64,000 bases of DNA from Morinoia aosen (lineage: Eukaryota > Arthropoda > Malacostraca > Amphipoda > Talitridae): NCBI GenBank assembly GCA_030386875.1, contig CM059562.1, forward strand, positions 63,982,201 to 64,046,200, in the 5' to 3' direction. Within the stretch, counting starts at the first letter, position 1. Each line of letters begins with the position of its first letter. The position numbers were made by a program, and so were the translations under genes. The notes below the pieces were generated by a model, which was not told where the DNA came from, searched no databases, and saw only the letters and a list, made by a program, of their open reading frames with translations. Below are positions 24,513 through 36,265 of the stretch, in pieces.

Positions 24513-25290
24513 GTAAGTAGCTAATTATTAGCAGGAGACTCGGTCATTTTTTACTGCAGCAATGTTTTTGATCCCAGTTTGAAGTTCACGATGTGTCCCA
24601 CAGGCTGTAATTTGCTCCTCAGCGGCAGGGTCGCCGAGTGCCGCTCCAGTGGTGCGGCTTCAGATCTTCGCTGCAGACTCGAAATTATCGGAATAGAATT
24701 ATACGAAGCCCTCTTCAACGAAAATCATGCAATATTTAAGCATTTTTCAATATACATCGGGAGTACTTGAACCCGAAAAAGGAACTGCTTCATGCCATGA
24801 AGAAATATGCCTCGCTTGAGCAACCTTTCCTGTCCTGAGTTACGCGCGTGATTTTTACTCGTTTAACGATACTTTGATTCGGACAGCGGTGGAGTAAATA
24901 ATCTAAGAATAATTCGATAGATTCATGGGACGCATTCTCTGAACTTGCATGCTTCAGATTTTTTGTTGGAGCTGTAATTCAGTGAGCTATTCAAGGAAGA
25001 TGATACTTTATCACTGAGAATAGAGAGTACGAAGATGACGTGAGTTGTAAAATAGAAGAAAACTTTTATTTTTGAGCGAAACTCATATCGTTCAAAGTTA
25101 TTAATCTGAAGTTCGAATGGGAAACTTAAATATCGTGAATCCATTGTATGTAAAGTTACACCACGCATGAGATTCCTCCAAAGTACAGAGGAAGATACAC
25201 AGTAATATAATCTTTTTATCCTGCTTGCTATAACAGAAATTAATTTGGAGAACTGGGCGGCCGGAAACTTTAAACTTTTTCGCAGTTTGC
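24513..25290. other. no firm gene; possible intron and exon
   Basis: The stretch 24600-24700 is GC-richer and may hold a second exon of the preceding candidate. The remainder is AT-rich with nothing recognisable. Confidence 0.4.
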
Positions 25291-25418
25291 TGTATGTTTC
25301 TGCTCACAGTATGTTTCTGCTCACCGTGAGTTACTGCTTGTTGGGCGTTACTGCTCAATGTGAGTTACTACTGGCCACGAGTTACTGCTCACATTGCGCT
25401 GCTGCTCACTACGAGTAG
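25291..25418. repeat. 17-18-bp tandem repeat
   Basis: About seven degenerate units of the form GTGAGTTACTGCTCAC, with spacer differences of one or two bases. The array is old, and the open frames through it on both strands are produced by the repeat. Confidence 0.8.
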
Positions 25419-28400
25419 TTCAACGAGTATATTAAGAAATATACGCCAAGATTTATGCGTTCGATGCCCATATTATTTTCTTTTTGCTGTGTTCCCTAAA
25501 ATGCCCCTCACAGAGGTACATTTTGGAACATGGTTCTCAATTGCGCTGGGCAAATTATAATACTGATATTTTACACATGTATCGCATCAAATATCGGAAA
25601 TGGGAAAAGTGTTCCAAAAATCAGGTTTGACCGATAGCATTGTGTGATCTATGTATGTAGTTTTAGACAGAGTTTCGAGTAACTTCCACATCATTTTTTT
25701 CAGTAAATCCTGAAATTCATACACCAACGATCTCGAGATAGCACATATGCATCCTCATATTGTATTACATACTTCATATTTCAAAGCCCTCATGTACCAG
25801 CAATTCATAGGGATTTATAATAAAAAAATATTTTCTGAGAAAATGTCCTTACAACACAGCCCAATCTTTGTTGTTTTTGCTTCTTACTGACTCAGCAAGA
25901 AGAAAACGCGGTACAGAAAACAGTCTTCCTTGTTTAGTTCAGTAAGCTGCGAGGCCATCTTCATAAGTTTACTGGAGTGAAATTCGAAATGAATGCATTA
26001 GTTGCATCTGACTAGAGTGCATGTCCTGTATGCTGAACGAAACTTGATACAGAAATACAGGCGAAAAATTAGAAATACGCTCGAGAATCAACATAAATTC
26101 GAGGTAATCACGGATTCTCATCAGCTGCGTAAACACGAATTTGGTTATCGTGACGACGCAGCGCGGCGAGCAGGGCGGGAGCTGTCGGAGGGGTCTCGTC
26201 TATGCACGATCTGCGTCCGCAAAACAAACAGAAAAGGTCTTGCTCTATCATGAGCCTCGTCCTTCCGATGAAAACCAACTACGTATTTGAGTTGAGCTGT
26301 GTTTACTTCATCGACGATCAAGAGGAAAAAAACTTGATGGAAACGAATGTTGATTTACCCCTTATGCCTTGAAAAGCAAGCTGTTTCTCTCCCACGGACA
26401 ACGACATGGGAAACTTTAAAGTCATACAACAGTATAAATGTCCTACACTGATGATTTAAGCGTAACAAACTTTAATGAAATGATGTTCACTCGGATCAGA
26501 TAATTTCTCATCATGTACGGAGTTTCCTCTACTTGGTAATATCTTGTTATCTTTGCTTTTCACGTGAGCAAGCTTGACTCAGTAGAGCAGAGAGATGCAG
26601 TGGAGTAAAAATGGTATCGTGACTGTCATTGGCTCATAATTGCGGTCATGAGCACAGGATGTTTCCCGACAAATGATCGTAACTGAGATCGAATCCTTGC
26701 AGTTCTGCCAGACTTTATCGTGCCATCTGCACGCTTTTCTGACCTCAATTTTACGATCTGTTTGAGAGCTCAGTACACGGCAAAGAAGGATGCCCGCAGT
26801 GTGTTCTGAGCGTTGCACCACTTCATCAAGGGGAAATTCACAACAGTGCTGCAAATTCTCGCTCGGCCCAATGCGCAAGTCTATTTCTCACAGTAACGTT
26901 TGCAATTCAACGCAGGTCTTCAAATATTAAGTCATTATCAAGGTTTTTAATCTGTTTCATCTAACGATTTGGCAATTATCACTCAGCACATTGTCTGCCA
27001 ACGAAAATTTTTCTGTGTAACGTGAAGGAATAAACTCAAAATTACATTGAACTCCCCTTCAACGAGCATTGCATGCGAACCATGAAACCGTGAAAAAAAT
27101 AATTGTACCTCTAATGTATGTTGTAATTTTTTTCTTGAACGAATTCGATAGTTGTAACCGGTATTGAAGTTTTAGAAAGGCGAGATTATTAAAACTTTTA
27201 GGGCTGCCTGTAAGAAAACTTGGAAGAATTTCTTCACGAAATCCCTTCTCCAGTAACATTAGTTTGAATAAAAATGTGCAGAATAAGGCAAATTTTAACG
27301 CTGGATACATGTAAGTTATAATATTTTTTCGAAGAATCTTTGGAAATTAAAGCGAGTACGACTACAATTCTGATAGCAATAACTAATTTTCTTGCTCCCT
27401 GTTTGAATCTCGTTTACCCGTATCAAATTGAAAGAACAATTTTTGTTGTTGCTGAGTATGAAGTTAAGAACAGCAACACAGTGAATCAAATTTTTAACTC
27501 TTTTAGAATGATTTAATCAGAAACATTATTCTTGTTTTAGTAGCGGCGTGAAGAGTAAGCACAATCTTGAAAAAAGAACAACAAGCAAATATACGGGGCT
27601 TAATGTGTGTTGTCACCGCTAAAATATACAGGGCATCGTTTACAAATCATCCTTGGTGTCAATAAATGTGGGAATCCATCCAGAGGATAGATAATCCAAT
27701 TCTAGTAACTGTACATTAGCAAGTATCTTATGAAACATCTGCTCTCCCGCGTTCATTTTGATTGATGCACTTTTCGAACTACATGAACAAATAACGCTTT
27801 ATATCTGTGATCATTTTCTTGAAACGACTAAGGAAGATACTGTTCTTAAATTTTTTACTCAGCACCTATCTCGAATACACGAATTTCACGTTGTGCTGGC
27901 TATGTCTCCACGTTCGTTGTCATGAATTCGGGGTGTTCGTACATCGGTGGATAGAATAAGTCTCGTGTTCCGGTGAACACTCATTATGAGGAAAATACAC
28001 GTGGCTGAGCAGTCAAAACTAAAACAAAATATGAACTTTTTATAATAACCAGATCCCCTTCATTGATCTATAATACGCAGGAATGATTGGGCCAGTCCCT
28101 GCAATGTGACAGCATATATTATTACAGCCCCTCCCGCCCTGCGCTCCTCAGCAAGAAAAGTGAAATTGGCTTCTTTTTGCTGCCCTGAAAATAAAATCAG
28201 CTCTTTGGGAACAAAAAGTTAAAACTCCAGCTTATTATGTAATATTAGGAGTCATTATTGAACCATTCACTTATTTTTCCTTGATTTTGCATGTGCACGT
28301 TTCGTTCTTCTTGTGAGTATTGGCGACAGAAAACGTTGGTTGTATGTTGACTGTTTCTCCATATGAATTTTTCTGGAACTTGTGTAGTTTTCACAGAGAC

Positions 28401-30192
28401 CTGATTCACAGATGATAATGAAGCATTTTGAACAGAATGTGGTGTAATGTAGCAACCATAATTAACCGAATGCCGTCTCGCTCGTTGCTACCCAATGAAA
28501 TACTATCCCGGCAAACAGCCATCACATACAGGCGCTTCGGTAGTAGTACAATAGAGGAGCAATCCAAATCACATCCCTGCTCAGCAATTATCACCCTAAA
28601 ATGCCAGCACTAATACATTTTAGTTCAATGGTCATGCTCTCTGCCAAAGTGCTACATTACTCGTAAACTTATTGATCTGAGTCCAGGTATTTTTGAAGTC
28701 AGGCTTTCAGGTTTGTCTTCTGCTCAAACAGGCTCATCCCCTATAATATGGAAAAATAGTGTTTTTTAAATGAAATTGACAGCAACAATTTGTCAAGCAT
28801 TTGCAGCTATCGAAGAATGCATAAACATAGTATTTTTATCGTCCCGATTTTGTTTAGGATGAAGGGCATATTAGTAAACATAGTCGTAAAGTCTATACGC
28901 GGTTCCAAAACACAATGCAAAATATTCTGCTATTTAGTAGTGCATTAATAGAAATACATGCAAATAATTTTAAACAAAATATGAAATCACGACTGAGTTT
29001 CTTATGGCGTCAAGTCAGTGTACTTGAGCGGTAAGCGAAAAATTGAAATTTGTGATAGCGAGGAATAAGATGTGAGGCTATCATCAGCCACAACATGAGA
29101 AAGCGAGTGAAATAAACCGGCGGCAGTTTTCCACGAAAAAATAGACTTCACTGTGGCACTCAATGAAGATTTAAAGCTAGGAACAACCATCCAAAATTGT
29201 TGGAACATCTTCATAAGAGCGAGAGAAAATTGGAGTCAGTATTTAATGTTAGTTACGAAATGAGGAAAGGCCTGGAGATTTCAATGAGGTGTGAGCGGAT
29301 AAGACAACGCAGTTTTTTACCCACGATATAGAATACAGCTCAGGTGAGCAAAGACAACTTGGATTTATGCGTAAAGACACCCTACCTTTCGCCTCGTAAA
29401 TCCTTCCACAGCTGTAGGGGTTCATAAATTGAAAATTAAGTTCGAAATCAAATTAAATTAGCAGCAGAATGACAAAATTCCTAAACGAAAGATTCGGCTT
29501 CCTTGTGCTGCTTCGGCATTTTGCAATCAAGAATGACGATTTTTATGGAAGATTGAGTAAAATTAACAGGTCTAAGCTTATCTTTTGATGTTGATGTTAT
29601 CGTTCCGCAAGTTACACTTAGTCCCAAAACTTTCGGGTTAAGATTTCACATAAGGAACCTCACACATCGCTCGTTGAGTTTCAGAATTAGTACTAACAAC
29701 TTTCACGAGTGTTCTGAGGCCAGAAATACATTAATGGCTTCCGAAATCAAGTTTCACAGAATGTCGAATTCTGAACACTGTGAAATTTGACGTTTGGCCT
29801 AGTTTTCTTGTGAATTGAACGTTAATAAAAAATCCGTTGCAGAACGCGCTTCATCCAAATTAGTCCAAGTTTTCGTATTTCATTCCTGCCCGAATAACTC
29901 ACGAATCCTGTCTGTTTTCTTCCTCGCATAATTTATAATGGGAAGCATTTTCAATAAGACTAGTCGGTAACGTAGTTTTTTTCGACAATGCTAAGTTGCA
30001 TTTTTTGGTGTAAAATTTGTTGCGCAAATAACAAATAAAGCATCCTTTTAAATACTTATTCATTTTATAATACTTATGATTAATATTTGTGTCCTATACG
30101 AATGATTTCCCTCGAAGTCCATCATGAGGTACAACCTGGCACTTATCGTGAAATTTTTAAACAAGTTTAGAGCCATATTTTCGATTCTCTCA
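25419..30192. other. no supported gene
   Basis: About 4.8 kb of AT-rich DNA. The patches 26140-26220 and 26600-26880 are GC-richer and hold frames of 83 (plus) and 99 (minus) codons without recognisable content. A consensus-like donor (CTCAG then GTGAGC at 29344) has no open exon before it. No transposon ends were found. Confidence 0.55.
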
Positions 30193-30489
30193 TCTCTATT
30201 ATCACTGATAACATCTCGATTACGTGTAGTAAAATTTCGATGAGATAGATTAAATTTCGATAATTTACAGTGACATCTCGATTATCAATGGTAACGTCTC
30301 GATTATCTACGGTAACATCTCGATTAGTTTTGGTAACATTTCGACGATCAATAGTGACAACTTGATTATCTATGGTAACTTCTCAAATATCTACGGTTAC
30401 ATTTCGATGACCTGTGGCGACATCTCAATTATAATTATCAATGGGAACAACTCGATTACCTACCGTAGGTTCTCAGTAATCTGTAAGCG
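30193..30489. repeat. 21-bp minisatellite, about 14 units
   Basis: Tandem, strongly diverged units of about 20-22 bp (one longer) with consensus TCGATTATCTAYGGTAACAT. The best units lie at about 30281-30325; edges are more degraded. No spacer/repeat alternation, so it is not a CRISPR array. Confidence 0.9.
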
Positions 30490-31868
30490 TGTTGTTCCCA
30501 GATTTAGGGAGAGCAAATGTCAAGGTTTGAGCTAAAAGACCCTCAATACCATAAAAATAGCGTAACGAGAATCCGAAAGAAATAAAAGTGCTGCAAAAGA
30601 TGCCAAGGGTAAGGCCTGCCAGAAAAATTACATTCCTTCAGAAGCTGGGTATGTTTAAGTCGAAAAGAGTTTACAGAACTAGAAGAAAATTGAGTTCATT
30701 TCCAGGTGGGATTAATTTATTTCATTACTTCTAACAGCTAAAGTCACCGACATCTTTTGCAGGTAAGCCTCCTAGGAGACGATTATAAATCTCTGCGAAG
30801 TTTCCCACACCATAAGGAACAGTAAATACTCATGACACTTGTGACATTCATTCCGTGTTTCATGGGTTCAATAATGTTTCGTAACTTACTGTAATGTTTT
30901 CAACCGGTGAGAAAGATAGAAAAATACACACCATATACGGTTTTCTTTTATAATCAACAGAAATCATGGAGAAGAAGTGAATGAGACTGAGACGTAGTTT
31001 GTTTTAGACCTTTTATCAGGCTGATAGAGAACATCCGTGGTTAAGTGCCAATAGATTCAGTGTAGAGCAAACGAACGTACTAAGTAAAATGGTCATGACG
31101 TAAAGCTGAACAATGGTTGCATTAGTCCAGAAATATTGAGGACAACTTAATAAAAAGGTCAGTTCAAAATGAACTGCCGCTCTACCAAGGGTACCACAGA
31201 GCCCATTTTTGACTCAAGTAATAAAAGAGCATCTGAGATGGAGAGATAGAAATGCATTTCACTGTCGATTACAACCAGTGAAATGTAAAGCAGAATTTAT
31301 AGCAGATCATTACTTTTTTTCAGAACTTGTGATTGAATGTCGGGAGAATTTTAGCAATATTGCAAACAAAAATTGAGTACAATCATTTGACGTTGACTTA
31401 GGTTCTGAACTAAAATTAAAAGAAGTGCGCCTGTTAGAATATAAATAGACAGGAAACAGCAAAGGAAGCATCAAGTAAAAACTAGGAAAACTTCTAACTG
31501 CTTAAAATTTGCCTCCAATAACTAGCACTCGTCGTTGGGCTTTTCTAAACAGGAGTTAACCTGTCGCACACCGTGAATAGATGCGAGAATAAGCTTGGCT
31601 GAATGCGCAAAATGATGTTTTACGTTTGATTTCATCAAGATCCCAGTTGAGATAATCGCATGTGTAGACAGCGCGCCACAAGATGCACAGTAGGGAGAAA
31701 ACTACCTTGCTGCAGGTATAACTCGGCTCTGTGCACGAAAGCTTTTGTCCTGTAACTGGGAAGAGAGTCATAATCGAGTGTTAAGATTACGAAGGAATAA
31801 AAGATTCTTGAGGCACGAGACGAATTGACTGGCTAGAAGTTGACAAGATTCACAGAATATTACTCGGA
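30490..31868. other. no supported gene; possible recursive splice site
   Basis: At 30762/30763 a pyrimidine stretch ending TTTTGCAG runs directly into GTAAGC, so acceptor and donor are fused with no exon. This is the form of a recursive splice point in long insect introns. The rest is AT-rich and without features. Confidence 0.4.
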
Positions 31869-32050
31869 TTAGAGCTCACATGGACTCCAGAGAAGATGAA
31901 CTCTAAACTTTAAGACATATCTTGCTTCGGATATTCTTCGGTAGTCCTGAATGTACACCTTAGCGAATTGTTTCGGGGGCAGGTGAAGTTGTTCACACGC
32001 AGCTGATGATTTAGGCAGGGATTGTGAAACTTGCAAGCTGACATTGAACA
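31869..32050 (-). CDS. possible terminal exon, unknown protein
   Basis: On the minus strand an acceptor-like TTCTCTCCTGTTAG (AG at 32051-32052) is followed by 59 sense codons and TAA. The translation is mixed and hydrophilic in the middle (for example KQFAKVYIQDYRRISEARY) with no membrane segment. Codon use is more G/C-ending than the surroundings. It is not recognisable as a family, has no linked exon, and has no clear polyadenylation signal. It could equally be a chance frame in a GC-moderate patch. Confidence 0.18.
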
Positions 32051-33030
32051 CTAACAGGAGAGAATTTAGTTGACTTCAAAACAACACAGAAAAAATGAAA
32101 CTTATTGAAAAGAGGGAGGTAAAATTTGTAAGCTACGCAGCACATAATTTATGTTTAAATAGTCAATAAATGTTCACGATTAAGAAACATGTATGGAAAC
32201 AAAGTGGACGAGAAGTTAATTTCAATGTTTTGACGAAAATTGGTACAAGGTTGAATTTCAATCACAAGCAAAAATAATGCATTTACTCGACTGAGCTCTT
32301 TGGTCACCAGAGATCATATCTCTGCTTTCTAATAGTTGAAATACTTGAAAATATTTTTTCTGCCAGAATATTTCACTATAGATTTCAAGTCGAAATGACC
32401 TAGTTCAATGGGTCATGTTACAGCCGTACATGTGCACGAAAGCGAAAAAAATAGCGATTGAAAATCGGTATGAGCACTATAACTGTGAAACAATTCTGGA
32501 ATAAATATTCAGTGTTACCCTTGCATAATGTTGGAATAACCGGAGCAATAACTTAAATAATTATTGCAAAAAAAACTTGATGTAAGTTTTAGAAAATGAA
32601 AGCGACCCATATTCTCGTTTCGGCTTCGATTACTTGGAGGCAGGTTTCGGGGCGGACGATGTAAGGACCGGCAATCTTTGTGGAGGAAACAAATATTCTG
32701 TAGAAAAAACTTCGACACGGAGTAAAAAAAAGTACTGTGTAAGTAGTAACAGTAATAAATAACTTAGGAAAGAAATTTACGGTAATACAGTGTATTTCAT
32801 AGTCTGTCAATGCAGTTTTTTATACTACAGAGAACGCTCATTTTGATACTAAATTGTGCTCGCAGCGTACAGGGTAATTCCTAGAGTATTGAAATAAAAG
32901 AAAGTTTATTTACGGTCCTGCCTGGCCTACAAATTACGTAAGGCTAAAAAAATGAATTACCTTAATCCTTTATTGGTGCGGTATGAAATTACATTGGAAA
33001 GAAAACAATTCCGACATTTTCTTTTTCTAG
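32051..33030. other. AT-rich, nothing supported
   Basis: Short frames only. The last 40 bases form the pyrimidine-rich lead-in to the candidate exon at 33031. Confidence 0.55.
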
Positions 33031-33258
33031 CTGAATTACGGAAGCGCAAAGAAATTGATTAAGGATAAAGAAAATATATTTCATGTCCTTTTACTAGTCA
33101 AACTTAGTATTTGCTTTAAATCTCTTTTAGGATGTAGATATTTTAAAGTTGTACCTATTAACAGTGAGTTTTTTGTTACTTGTTCGACAGCGTTAGAGGA
33201 GCTAAAAGCTACACAGCGAACATACAGTTCCAATTTTCACCTTCGTAATCTTGTGTAA
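33031..33258 (+). CDS. possible terminal exon, unknown protein
   Basis: A strong acceptor (ACATTTTCTTTTTCTAG, AG at 33029-33030) is followed in phase 0 by 75 sense codons and TAA. The product starts LNYGSAKKLIKDKENIFHVL, has a hydrophobic Leu/Val/Ile run early, a GCRYFKVVPINSEFFVTC stretch, and a polar C-terminus with EELKATQRTYSSNFHLRN. A 75-codon frame starting exactly at a good acceptor is unlikely in AT-rich DNA, though the window contains many acceptor-like sites. I do not recognise the family. No AATAAA is obvious within 100 bases downstream. It may be a real last exon, a transposon remnant, or chance. Confidence 0.28.
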   Translation: MNYGSAKKLIKDKENIFHVLLLVKLSICFKSLLGCRYFKVVPINSEFFVTCSTALEELKATQRTYSSNFHLRNLV

Positions 33259-34073
33259 GTTTTTTGAGAATATAATTTGTGCATCATTTGAGCCTGTTAA
33301 TTATGAAGGCTGTATTGCGCTTTGGGGCACTCAGGTCGCGCGTTGTTTCTCACATTCTACCATTCATAATTTATTCAGTATGAAGGAAAATATGTGACTC
33401 ATTAAAATGAACGCAAAGACATTTTCCTGGGCAATTGTTGCCGTATTTTATTCCCTGGTTCTAAAATATAACTGTATGTTTGACAAATTTGCTATGTACA
33501 CATTTATACGCAAAAACAAAAACTTTGGAAGTGTTTAGCAACCTTCGAATACATTCAATTCGATTGGAAAAATAATTTTTTATTTCGTTCGCTTAGTTCA
33601 GTTGTCTTTTTTGAACCAGTTTGAAAGTTCGCTTACTATTAATAAGTGGTTGACATCGACAACACTCCATATTCTATGGTAAAGAGTTAACTTTCATTTG
33701 ACGGGACATAAAAATTAGGATTGAATACCACATTGAAACTCAATCATAGACTAGCAACAAACTTCAAATTTCGAAGATTCTCGGTACATTCCAAACGCGA
33801 CGGTGTCAAAATGACGGCTACGTTAGGACCTAGCGGAAGCAGATGCTAACATACACTGCCACCAGGAGCTGTGGATGCTGACATCCCCCATCTTCCTGTG
33901 ATTGGGTCCTGGAATGACTGAAGAGAAAATTTTTCCTTTATTGATTAACACCTTTCCAGCATAACCAGTAACGCACTCCATTCATAGTTCGTCTCTCTAC
34001 TCAGAAGTGATCGTCTCAGTCTTCATTTCAGGTGGAAGCCTAGTTGTCCAAGCACATCTGTCAAACGCATAAA
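33259..34073. other. no supported gene
   Basis: AT-rich sequence with a slightly GC-richer 33790-33920 segment. Nothing recognisable. Confidence 0.6.
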
Positions 34074-34628
34074 TTAGGTTGGCCAAAACTGCGTTCATTT
34101 TTTGAAATCCATCTTTCCAACCTTTTGAGGATCGTTTTTACATTTTTATTCTCTATCTCCTGTATTCGGTAAGCGAGACTGTTTACGTCAGTGTGTAGTG
34201 AGCCTCCAAGTAGAGACGTTCTAACATGTTTAGTCGCATTAGAGCCCGTGAAATGGTGGACCAAGCAGAGCAATACCGACATCTAATGCTTTTTTACTTC
34301 AGAAAAAGATAGAAAGTGACAGAAACTTGCAAAAATGTGTGCTATTTGCATGGGGTAGTTTAGGTTGTTTTCTTTCTATTTCTGAAGTCAAAAAGCATCA
34401 GTTGTCGGTAGTGCTATGCTTGATACACCATTGCACGGGCTCTAATGCGAGCAAAAATGTTATTACTTTTCTACTAGGAGGCATACTACACCCTGCCTGG
34501 GTCTTTTCTGGGTCTGTCCGTAAACATGCTCGCTGTACGGAACATAGAGAATAAGAATATTAAAACAATCTTCAGAAGGTCCAAAAGATGACATTCAAAA
34601 AACGAACTAACTTTTAGGCCAACCCGAT
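34074..34628. mobile_element. mariner-type foldback MITE, copy 2
   Basis: A 555-bp palindromic element. The left end TTAGGTTGGCCAAAACTGCG and the right end AACTTTTAGGCCAACCCGA are mariner-type terminal inverted repeats. The arms meet near 34300-34370 and carry the same internal words as copy 1 at 21280 (GACCAAGCAGAGCA, then a CATCTAATGCTTTT block). Copy 1 and copy 2 also share the spacer TGCATGGGGTAGTTT-like segment, proving common descent. No intact TA target-site duplication remains. The frames read across the arms (for example 34061-34282 minus and 34327-34554 plus) are mirror images of one another and not genes. Confidence 0.85.
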
Positions 34629-35753
34629 GTTATATACTTGGCAATTTATCGCGCGGGTCTAGATAATTTTTAGCCGTTATTTTTGTTAAATAGTCTGAAC
34701 AAAGATAAGGTAAGGCAGCATGATAAGATATAAACTTTGTGCTCACCCAGGGCTGAATACAAGAAAAACAAACGTTGATTTGAAATTATTTCAAACAGAG
34801 GCATCCTTTCCAGAGGCATATGTACTTTCAATACATAAATCATGCATTACTGCAGTTCTTTTCTCATTGTCAAATCGCTTTACAAACAAGCTCTAAAAAT
34901 GATATTCCCATAATGTCCCTCAATACATTTCATGAGCAAATTTACCAGCCGTAAATCCGCTTTGGTCGCAAATAGATTCTCGAACATGAGATTTCAGCGC
35001 TCAATTAAGAACGAAGCGTCCGTGTGAAGGAAGTAAATTGGAACGCAAGCAGAGACACCTTCCCACGCCACCCACCATCACGACGCAATGCTTTCCAAGC
35101 CTTGGTTCCATATTAGCCATCCCTGCCAATTTGTTCAAACAATGTGGTCGGGTTTTCATGTTGATGCAGTTCTATATATTCAAATTGGATGCTGTCCTCG
35201 CGAGGAGAATCGGAAATGGAAGAGTCGCTCCTTCGTGCGTGAAATGAGGCGGTAATTTCTGAGATTCATGTAAGTGGTAAAGAGCTTTCGCGACTTTCAC
35301 AATCTACGAGGGTGAAGGTTTATTCGTAATAAGATCTTGTAAAGTGTTATTTGATCGTTCTAATGAAACACCTTTCCACTCTGCTCAAGTCGTAGCAATA
35401 ACTTAAATTAACTGTTGGCTAGAGTTAAATATCTTTCGTGGTTAAACGGTTAAACACAATAATTTCAGAGTACCTGTATTGAAAAACGGATGGAATCCAA
35501 TTGCTCAATTAATGTTGATAAATAACATGATTCTCCTCACGTTTAGAAACTGAGAAACCAATACAGGTTGCGGTTCAAAACAATATTTTATTGGATTTAT
35601 CCCTTGAAACATAGCCAAATAATCCATCCAAACTTGCTCTTTAAAAACTTCCAAGCTTCTCAGATCTTTATTAGAGGAGAACGTCTCGTACTCCAGACGC
35701 CTGGCGTATTGAAAGCAGCTCATGAATTATTCACACGGCGTTTTCTGCCCTAG
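34629..35753. other. no supported gene
   Basis: AT-rich. A donor-like AAG-GTAAGG at 34708-34713 has no open exon before it. A GC-moderate 69-codon plus frame at 35038-35247 is unrecognised. Confidence 0.55.
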
Positions 35754-35926
35754 TTTCTCTGACAGCTCGTCTTTTCTGGGTCTGTCTGACCTCAAGCCTT
35801 TGTTCCGAATTGTTGACATTCAAGCTTTGGTTATTCACGGCTTCATTGATCACGGAGAAGACTTCGATCTTTTCTCTTTGAGAGCCTCTCCTGGAGCACA
35901 CAATACAGTCCAAACACCTCATTCAG
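35754..35926 (+). CDS. possible internal exon, unknown protein
   Basis: A 173-nt segment between a good acceptor (TTTTCTGCCCTAG, AG at 35752-35753) and a consensus donor (CATTCAG then GTGAGC at 35927). One plus frame is open throughout, giving a mixed sequence with SDLKPLFRIVDIQALVIHGF, an acidic DHGEDFDLF stretch and a Ser/Thr/His-rich tail. Length and both splice signals suit an insect internal exon. The minus strand is also open here (63 codons, 35731-35922), which weakens the case. No domain is recognised and no partner exon can be joined with confidence. Confidence 0.28.
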
Positions 35927-35999
35927 GTGAGCTAAAGTTTTACTGCAGCTCTATTGTGATTATTGTTTGATTTGGTGATAAACTTTAAGTTTAGCTAAT

Positions 36000-36265
36000 G
36001 GTCCGTGGCTCAATTAGCCTGAATTGTGTCCTGACTGCAGCATGCCGGCTCACGATCCTGGGTTTGCTACATTAACCACTGCAATGATGAGGCTCCTTGC
36101 ATGACTGCCTTTTGTGGGCTGAGCAAATATTTCGCTCACTGTCGCCGCGCTTCAAACGCTCCCATCAACGGAGTTCAGGGAGCCGAGCACGGACGGCTTT
36201 TGGAGCGTGCTGCCATCAAGAGGCGCTCTAATAAATGAGCAGCAGCCAATTCCAGCCCGATCTTT
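36000..36265. promoter_or_regulatory. GC-rich patch, possible enhancer or insulator
   Basis: A GC- and CpG-richer island with CAATTAG and TAATAAATGAG cores and the word CCATCAAGAGGCGCT (about 36211-36225), which agrees at about 12 of 15 positions with the CTCF consensus. No protein-like frame crosses it. The regulatory reading is inference from composition and motif words only. Confidence 0.25.

Noticed and set aside
30193..30489. CRISPR array.
   Set aside because: Units are contiguous, diverged and lack unique spacers, and the sequence is eukaryotic.
34061..34554. Frames in the foldback MITE (minus 34061-34282, plus 34327-34554) as genes.
   Set aside because: They are the same arm read from opposite strands, so their similarity reflects the palindrome.
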